NCBI GenBank assembly: GCA_036925085.1
Contig: JAUPFP010000004.1
Location: 2,494,001-2,558,000 of the forward strand
DNA: 64,000 nt
Reading direction: 5' to 3'
From: Brachycybe producta
Taxonomy: Eukaryota; Arthropoda; Diplopoda; Playtdesmida; Andrognathidae
Shown here: one piece after another, positions 58,601 through 64,000 of the stretch
Numbering within the stretch: position 1 is the stretch's first letter
How the letters are laid out: each line of letters starts with the position of its first letter
The notes under the pieces: model-generated
Database searches by the model: none
The model's input: only the letters and a program-made list of their open reading frames with translations
Told to the model about the DNA's origin: nothing
Program-made: the position numbers and the translations under genes

Positions 58601-61600
58601 CAATCTATGGCCCAAGAGCCAATTGTGAAGTAATAATCACTTTTAGATCAACGTACAATTATAATTTTTTAATCAAAAACACTGGTTAAAGGCTAAAACT
58701 CTAGTTGACAAATCATAGTCACCAGACATCTAGCCTCTAACCAGCCTTTTTTGATTAGAAGAAGCATAATTGCTGTTGCTTTAATGATAATGGTTACTTC
58801 ACAATTTGCACTTGAGCCACAAATTGAGGAACATTTGTTTGATATTGCATGAAAATCTGAGCCCTATTAATAAGCAACCGAAATGAATTATACTGGTGAT
58901 GTACCTTGTTCACAGTTGAGCCCATTGTAGCCATAAGGACACAAACATACATAATCATTATAGTTGACAAAGAGGCATGTTCCTCCATTGCGACAATGCT
59001 TATGGACACAGGTCTTGCGTTCACAAAACTGACCACAATATCCAGATGGACATGAACACACTGCATCGAAATCTTCCAATCTGAATGCATACAATTATGA
59101 GAATTTTCCCAGATTTGATTTTAGTGTTTTATATTTTTGCTCACGCTCACATTTTGCACGTTCCACCATGGTGACAGTTGACAACTGTGCACAGGAGATT
59201 GTCACAGTTACCAATGGAAGCTCCATCAAATGCATCACTTATTAAATTTAGAAACTGACCATTCACCTGAGTTTGAAATAAAAAAATTTTGTTTACGATC
59301 ATTATTTAGAAATAAGAATAAACTGCTAAAAATTGTCAAGTATTTAAATGCCCTGAAATTAAGGCCTCGTTATGGCTCAGCTAGCTGAACAAGTCTAAAA
59401 AAGGGGCCAATTACATGTTAATGTTCCTCAAAATCATGCAAAGCATGTTTTAGATACAACTACACAAAATTTCCAAACACTTGTCACTAGGGGCCTCAAA
59501 ATCATGCAGTGTCATGTAAAGCGCCACTGAAATGGGTTTGCGACCTGTAGTTTCAGAACACATCCACGGAATCCATCTCTTTCAATAAATTCATTTCGAT
59601 TTCGGATTGAATGACTGGATCTTCCAATGTAGAGTTTTGTTGCAAAACATGATGGTCGTACATCATGTTGTTGTCCAGTAATCGAAGGCCAATGATCTAA
59701 CTGCATGCTGATATTACACACTCCACGGTGGTCGACATACATATACCATTCAATTCTATAAATATGACATTAAATTAACGCGAAAGGATACAGAAATGTA
59801 AGTTTCCATCACAGCATGTTCAATAGCATCACTTACCCTACGAAAACAATATGTTCTTGACCGTCGTCGACTCTAATCATTTCTTCCATGCTGACAACAC
59901 TTTGAGAACCACATGAAAAACTGAGTATTGGAAAACCATTTTCAAGTTGCAATAACAGAAAAGTGTCAACACAATTGTATGACAACTTTGAAAAATCTAA
60001 ATAAATTTAAGAAATCATATTTTATTCAAAAAATAATATAATCAACCACAAACTAAGATGTAAAGATTCTCACCAACATGAAACAGAATTCCTGTGTTGG
60101 CTACCGTCTTGAACGTAAGTCGGATCTGGATCCTGTCGGTAGAGTGACCAGATGATCCGTTAAAGAGGTCGTAAGACAACCACGAAAGACCCGAGAACGC
60201 AGGAATGTCGATCTTTGGTAACACTTTATCACAGTAGACACCAGTAAAATTCAGAAGACAGAGGCACTGAAAATACATTAGTTGCTAAAGTAAATGTATT
60301 AACACAGTTCAGCTAGCTGCGTCATAACTATAGTGGATTTTACTGGTCCTCCAGACCAGGGCATGTGTTCAAGGGAGATGAAGGCCCAAATGACAACAAA
60401 CAATGCATAAGAATTTAAGAATTTATAAAGTTCATTAAATATTTTTACAAAACATAAGGATTTTATAAACATTTATTACACATCACCCCCGAGTGCACCT
60501 CCCATGTTACGGCCCTGCAGTTCAGACTAATAGACACATAATGGACATAAACGTTTGTAGAAGCAACTTGAAAGTTTGTTATAAACTAGAATAGTAAGTC
60601 AATATGCTAAAAGTATCTACGTGACATTATTCATTTAAAATAAACATGTTTGATAATTTGAAAATCATTTCTACTAAATGGTTGATGCAAAAGTAAACAT
60701 TAATCATTTTCAAACTGTCATAAAAAAGTTTATCTTAAAAGATATAAAATTTATGTAAATATTTTAGCATAATCGTGTACAATTCTAGTTTTAAACGAAC
60801 TTTGCAACCTAAAAGTACGTTTTTCAGTCAAAAAAAGTGGTCAGAGGGTAGAATTCAGATGTCAGAGGTCTAAAACTATCCTTGATCAGATTAGAAAAAA
60901 ACTTTTGACTAAAAACGCATTTTTCTGGTTGCCTTACTTATTAACTTACAAAATCTAAGAAAATGTATTGTTGTTTGTAACAATAACAAAATATTTACTA
61001 TTCAAAGTTGCTGCTGTTGTAGAAAAAAGTCATGTTACAAAATATAAATTACACTAAAAATGGTGTTTCCTTTGGGAGATTCATAGCTGTGACAGGTGCC
61101 ACCGTTAAGACAGATTACACCTGAACATTCCAATGAATAAGGACCAACACCTTGATTTACTTCAGTTGTCAAACTGACAATGTGAGAACTCATTGAATGT
61201 AATGTTACAGATGAAGGAAGAGGCGAGGGTGGAGGAGAAATAGTCAAAGTGGGGATGAGAATGGATGATGGCATGTGTAGGGTACCTGTGCCTTCCAAAT
61301 CACTTATCACAATTGGCCAATAAATACTATCGAATGTATCAAAACTGTCACTCAATTGATCATCTGTCATCACAGAGGAAAAACTATCAAAGTATGAAAT
61401 CTCATCATAATTTGGAATTATGTTTGACACTAATGCAGTAGTAGGAGCAACTGCAAGTGAACGTATTTGTATTGATGGAAAAGATGAAACCCAATAGTCA
61501 TTTGAAACTATTAGTGTGCCACCAGCACCACTACCAAATTCTTCACTAAAATCAATTGTTGATTCTACGATATGATTGCTTTTATATGGCAGTGATGATA

Positions 61601-64000
61601 ATAATGATGATGATGATGATGATGTCTCGTAATAGTCAATATCACTTCCATCACTACTTTTATATATTTGATGACTCGAAATGCCAACCGTCTCCAATGA
61701 CAACATAACAATATCGACTGTTTTTAACGTAAAACTTGGCATAAGACCAACAGTAGTAGATTGTGATATAATAAGAGAAGAAAATGGATAGAATTTATCA
61801 GGTTTTATTGTGGTAGCTGATGCGTCAGAAGTTATGTCTTTTGAAGTGACACTAAAAACACGGGTTAATAACTCTGGTGTCTGCATCATTGTGCCCTCAT
61901 CCCATGTTGTTTCTAGAATAGAAGAGCTTCGTAAAATTGTTGTTGTTGTTGTTGTTATTGTCATCAAAGGAGAAGACGTAAACAATTCTTCAGAAGGTGT
62001 CAACATAAATGTTTGCATCTCTTTTATGGTGTCACTGAACTCGATATCAGATAAAAATGAAACAAAATGCTCATAATTTGATGTTAGCAAAATTGTGTCT
62101 TCATTCCACGTTTTCAATATATTCTCAGTTGTTGCTGTTTCGTGTGCACTTATTGTTTTATCTGTGATGATGAATTGTGTTTTTGGTATGTTTGGATCAG
62201 AGGAAATAATACTAAACCCCTCTAGACTTTCCTGACTAGAATGTTTTAAAGGAGATGCTGCTGTAATGGTTGTGTCTGGTAGACTGTCACTTACTGAAAC
62301 GGTCCAAAAATAACTGGTATCAAAAGACTCCGTCATTAATAAAACAGATGACGACAACGTTTTAATAGGTGTTGCAATAATTGGCGAAAATGTGGCAGTG
62401 GTTGTAAAATGTTGAGCAAACTCTATAGACGATGATGATGATGATGATGATGATGAACTAAAAAGTGTTGAAGAATCAATAAATATAAAAGAACTTTGTA
62501 AAACAATGTCTGAAATTGTATTGTTCACCACTGATAATATTTTTAACCCTGTTTCATATTCAAGAATATTACTGACAGTTGCAAATAATTCAACTGATGC
62601 ATTATTATCGTTGCTTAATGAGTTTGGCCACCACGAAAACGAACTTAATACATCAATTGGAGTTAAATGAGCAAATGATGATGAAGAATCGATCACATTA
62701 GTTACAGATGAAAGAAGAAATGATTTCTCAAAAACAATCATTGATGTAGCTAATATTAAGGTTGTTGTTGCTGTTACACGTTCATCTTCTTCTTCGTCTG
62801 AAACAATTGATGCAGAAAGTTCGACAACCTCCAAACTTTCTGGAGCAGAAGAAAACAATAGAAAAGGCACATTAGAAGAAACAAGATGAACATCATCAGA
62901 TGAAACCATTTTCGATAATGTCGTAAATAGTGTTCCGAAATTGGTGATGCTCATCGTGATTCCAGCACTAGTAATCAAACTAGAACTAGATAACTGAGCA
63001 GATATAAAAGTATCAATCAAAGTTGTAGTAACGTTGTTATTGACTTCGGAAAGCAACAAAGACACTGTGGTAATTCCTCCTCTTAATGACTCGGAAGTCA
63101 CACTACATGAATGAGAAATCAATGTAGAAAGAGTAGCAGATTCGCCTTGTGTGTCGCACAACACATTACACCTTCTTGATTCACACCTTTGTCCTGTCAG
63201 AAAATAATAAAAAATATTATTAATTGGAAATTAACATCTGCTACTTTTTTACAGGTGTTAGGAAGTAATTTATCAAAAAGTTATTGTAATTAAATTACTA
63301 TTTTTAAAAAATAATTAGTAATTCACCAGCATTACTATTGAAACTTAGTAATTGTAATATGAAAAATGTAAATAATTTAAATTGCTTTTCAAATTACTTT
63401 TGTTGTTGTATTTTTGTTCTCGAACTATTCGAAACTTGATTTAAGGCCTCTTGAACTTTGATTAATGAACAGAAACTTCAATGTATTTTATAAATTGGAA
63501 GAATAACTCAATGACTTATGCTTATTTTCATGCTGATATCTTTCAAAAAAAGCTTTTATGTGAGTTTGAAAATGACCAAACTTTAAGCAGACGATTTTTG
63601 AAAGAGTCTAAAACAGAGTCTAAAAGACTTTCTAGTTTTTCTTTATTTTGCTCCTGAGTAATCAAGAGTTCAAAAATCAGCTGTTGATAAACCATCTTAG
63701 CTATAATTTCTGATTATTGTCAAATGGACAAATGTGCGATATTTATGTTTGTGATTGTTGCATTTATTGTTATTATTACATTCGATGGTTAAAATTAATT
63801 AGTTTTTCCACTGATATAATTATAGTAATTGTAATAAATTACTTTAAAAAGTAATTTGTCCCAACACTTTTTTTTCCAGCAATATATACAAACCAATAAA
63901 ATCTGATGGACAAAGACAAGTAAAAGTATCAACATCATCAATACATGTTCCACCATTAAGACAGCGTGGTTCTGGTAGACACTCATTATATTGCCACTGA
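53299..64000 (-). CDS. eys: eyes shut (spacemaker)-like secreted EGF/laminin-G protein; 3' 20 exons, partial
   Basis: Minus-strand exons: 63894-64000 (5' edge open), 61053-63193, 60074-60266, 59837-59996, 59545-59755, 59151-59266, 58905-59080, 58364-58534, 58212-58292, 57897-58142, 57670-57832, 57221-57384, 56294-56722, 55759-55878, 55569-55687, 55321-55471, 55099-55247, 54588-54742, 53530-53636 and 53299-53459. Phases agree at every junction (about 1,770 residues). Order: EGF, Ser/Thr-rich segment, EGF, LamG1, EGF-EGF, LamG2, EGF-EGF, LamG3, EGF-EGF, LamG4, stop (TAA 53299-53301). No membrane segment follows the last LamG, which argues against Crumbs. Agrin ends with three LamG domains and perlecan has a different domain plan. 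Drosophila Eys is a secreted matrix protein that separates rhabdomeres, with many EGF and four LamG domains; that plan fits best. Orthology is inferred from architecture. Confidence 0.75.
53811..54146. mobile_element. inverted-repeat element (GTGGGTTTACATTAAGCAAC termini)
   Basis: GTGGGTTTACATTAAGCAAC on the left; the minus strand from 54146 reads GTGGGGTTACATTAGGCAAC. The interior has repeated GTTGTGTTATGTGTTG-like and GTGGTACAC pieces. It lies in the eys-like intron 53637-54587. Confidence 0.7.
55759..57384 (-). CDS. eys: eys-like EGF pair end and laminin-G domain 3
   Basis: Exons 57221-57384, 56294-56722 and 55759-55878. [15 protein letters not shown] and [12 protein letters not shown]. 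The LamG is mostly in one 429-nt exon: [36 protein letters not shown], a DDDDDDD run encoded by a GAT repeat (near 56428-56451), [19 protein letters not shown] and YLGG; the last exon ends the domain with [18 protein letters not shown]. Confidence 0.85.
55945..56255. repeat. family R element
   Basis: AACGCTCCTCAAACTCTGGA, AGTGTTTTAGAAACTAGAAA, CTTTTTATGCCAGTTTC, AGATATTAACATGAAAATGC, CAGCTACCGTTCTAGTCTCT. It lies in the 415-nt eys-like intron 55879-56293. Confidence 0.65.
57417..57638. mobile_element. GC-rich inverted-repeat element in an eys-like intron
   Basis: ACGTCTACACTTAACGAACG on the left; the minus strand from about 57638 reads AGTGCGTCCACGCCGAATGA then ACGGGC. Interior CGAACGG/CGAAGC-type repeats. 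It takes up most of the 285-nt intron 57385-57669. Confidence 0.55.
57670..59080 (-). CDS. eys: eys-like EGF pair, laminin-G domain 2 and next EGF
   Basis: Exons 58905-59080, 58364-58534, 58212-58292, 57897-58142 and 57670-57832. [15 protein letters not shown], then [14 protein letters not shown] to [10 protein letters not shown]. The LamG shows [40 protein letters not shown] and [11 protein letters not shown], then [16 protein letters not shown]. Donors GTCAAG and GTCTGA are weak, but both junctions keep the domain intact. A family B transposon fills the 370-nt intron before 58534. Confidence 0.85.
58563..58865. mobile_element. family B inverted-repeat element, copy 3
   Basis: GAGCTCGAATGTTTATGCAA, ATGGCCCAAGAGCCAATTGT on the left; CTTCACAATTTGCACTTGAG, CACAAATTGAGGAACA and TGCATGAAAATCTGAGC on the right. 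The best-preserved copy of this family. Confidence 0.75.
59151..60266 (-). CDS. eys: eys-like laminin-G domain 1 and following EGF half
   Basis: Exons 60074-60266, 59837-59996, 59545-59755 and 59151-59266. It opens with the EGF tail [12 protein letters not shown]; the LamG shows [33 protein letters not shown] and [18 protein letters not shown], then [18 protein letters not shown] starts the next EGF. Introns are 70-279 nt. The donor of the third exon is GTCGCA, weak, but the frame needs it. Confidence 0.85.
60562..60806. repeat. family R element, degenerate
   Basis: CAACTTGAAAGTTTGTTATAAACTAG left arm and ACAATTCTAGTTTTAAACGA right arm; the interior is decayed. A family B-like fragment follows at 60830-60930. 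Confidence 0.5.
61053..63193 (-). CDS. eys: eys-like exon 2 in window: Ser/Thr-rich mucin-type segment with SGAG site
   Basis: One 2,141-nt exon closes the preceding EGF ([15 protein letters not shown]) and runs about 640 residues very rich in Ser and Thr, expected to be heavily O-glycosylated. EEFGSGAGG (Ser codon 61530-61532) is an acidic-flanked SGAG, the classic glycosaminoglycan-attachment sequence. Runs of Ser come from GAT-type repeats near 61597-61623 and 62427-62457. It ends in the next EGF ([20 protein letters not shown]) and splices after AGT to GTAATT. Confidence 0.85.
63443..63710. repeat. family R element
   Basis: GGCCTCTTGAACTTTGATTA, TCATGCTGATATCTTTCAAA, GAAAATGACCAAACTTTAAG, CTTTATTTTGCTCCTGAGTA, and the outer end AAATCAGCTGTTGATAAACC ATCTTAG. 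It lies in the 700-nt eys-like intron 63194-63893. Confidence 0.7.

Noticed and set aside
53299-64000. Calling the LamG/EGF gene crumbs, agrin or perlecan
   Set aside because: Crumbs would need a membrane segment and short cytoplasmic tail after the last module, but a stop follows LamG4 directly. Agrin has three C-terminal LamG domains and follistatin/SEA modules. Perlecan has Ig repeats. Four LamG with paired EGFs and a mucin segment fits Eys better.

Overview
This window is animal nuclear DNA, most likely arthropod. It is AT-rich, has spliceosomal introns with GT-AG borders, is full of microsatellites and short inverted-repeat transposons, and shows no bacterial gene organisation. Four protein-coding genes could be rebuilt exon by exon; in each the reading frame stays open across every proposed junction. 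The species cannot be named. An arthropod is favoured by a 14-3-3 zeta gene with a tandem alternative exon, as in Drosophila leonardo, and by an eyes shut/spacemaker-like gene with four laminin-G domains. Layout: (1) 520-2582 (+) holds the last six exons of the mRNA capping enzyme (RNGTT family); its 5' half lies off the left edge. (2) 2583-28177 is about 25.6 kb with no supportable gene: AT-rich DNA, microsatellites and many small DNA transposons, several nested. (3) 28178-37262 (-) is a complete 14-3-3 zeta gene with two versions of its third coding exon; a probable 5' UTR exon lies near 38236. (4) 38753-51364 (+) is a complete MRTO4 (mRNA turnover protein 4, ribosome assembly) gene, head-to-head with 14-3-3 across a compact shared promoter holding two CRE palindromes and a palindromic CACGTG E-box. 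(5) 53299-64000 (-) holds the last 20 exons of a secreted EGF/laminin-G protein with a large Ser/Thr-rich segment and an SGAG glycosaminoglycan site, ending without a membrane anchor; eyes shut (eys) fits best. It is convergent with MRTO4, and its 5' end is off the right edge. The genes are not an operon or pathway: capping and ribosome maturation are housekeeping functions, 14-3-3 is a phosphoserine adaptor, and the eys-like product is extracellular matrix. Introns are either about 60-160 nt or several kb, and the long ones are filled by transposons. One family with long inverted arms (called family R here) occurs about 15 times in both orientations. Others include pogo/Tigger-like elements, two hAT-like insertions with perfect 8-bp target duplications, a Helitron-like pair ending in hairpin plus CTAG, and several near-perfect palindromes. 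The most interesting observations are the mutually exclusive 14-3-3 exons separated by a 118-nt intron with no internal AG after its fifth base, the shared promoter, the excess of TGACGTCA across the window, and nested transposon insertions whose history can be read base by base. No CRISPR array, tRNA, rRNA or dedicated unknown gene system was recognised.
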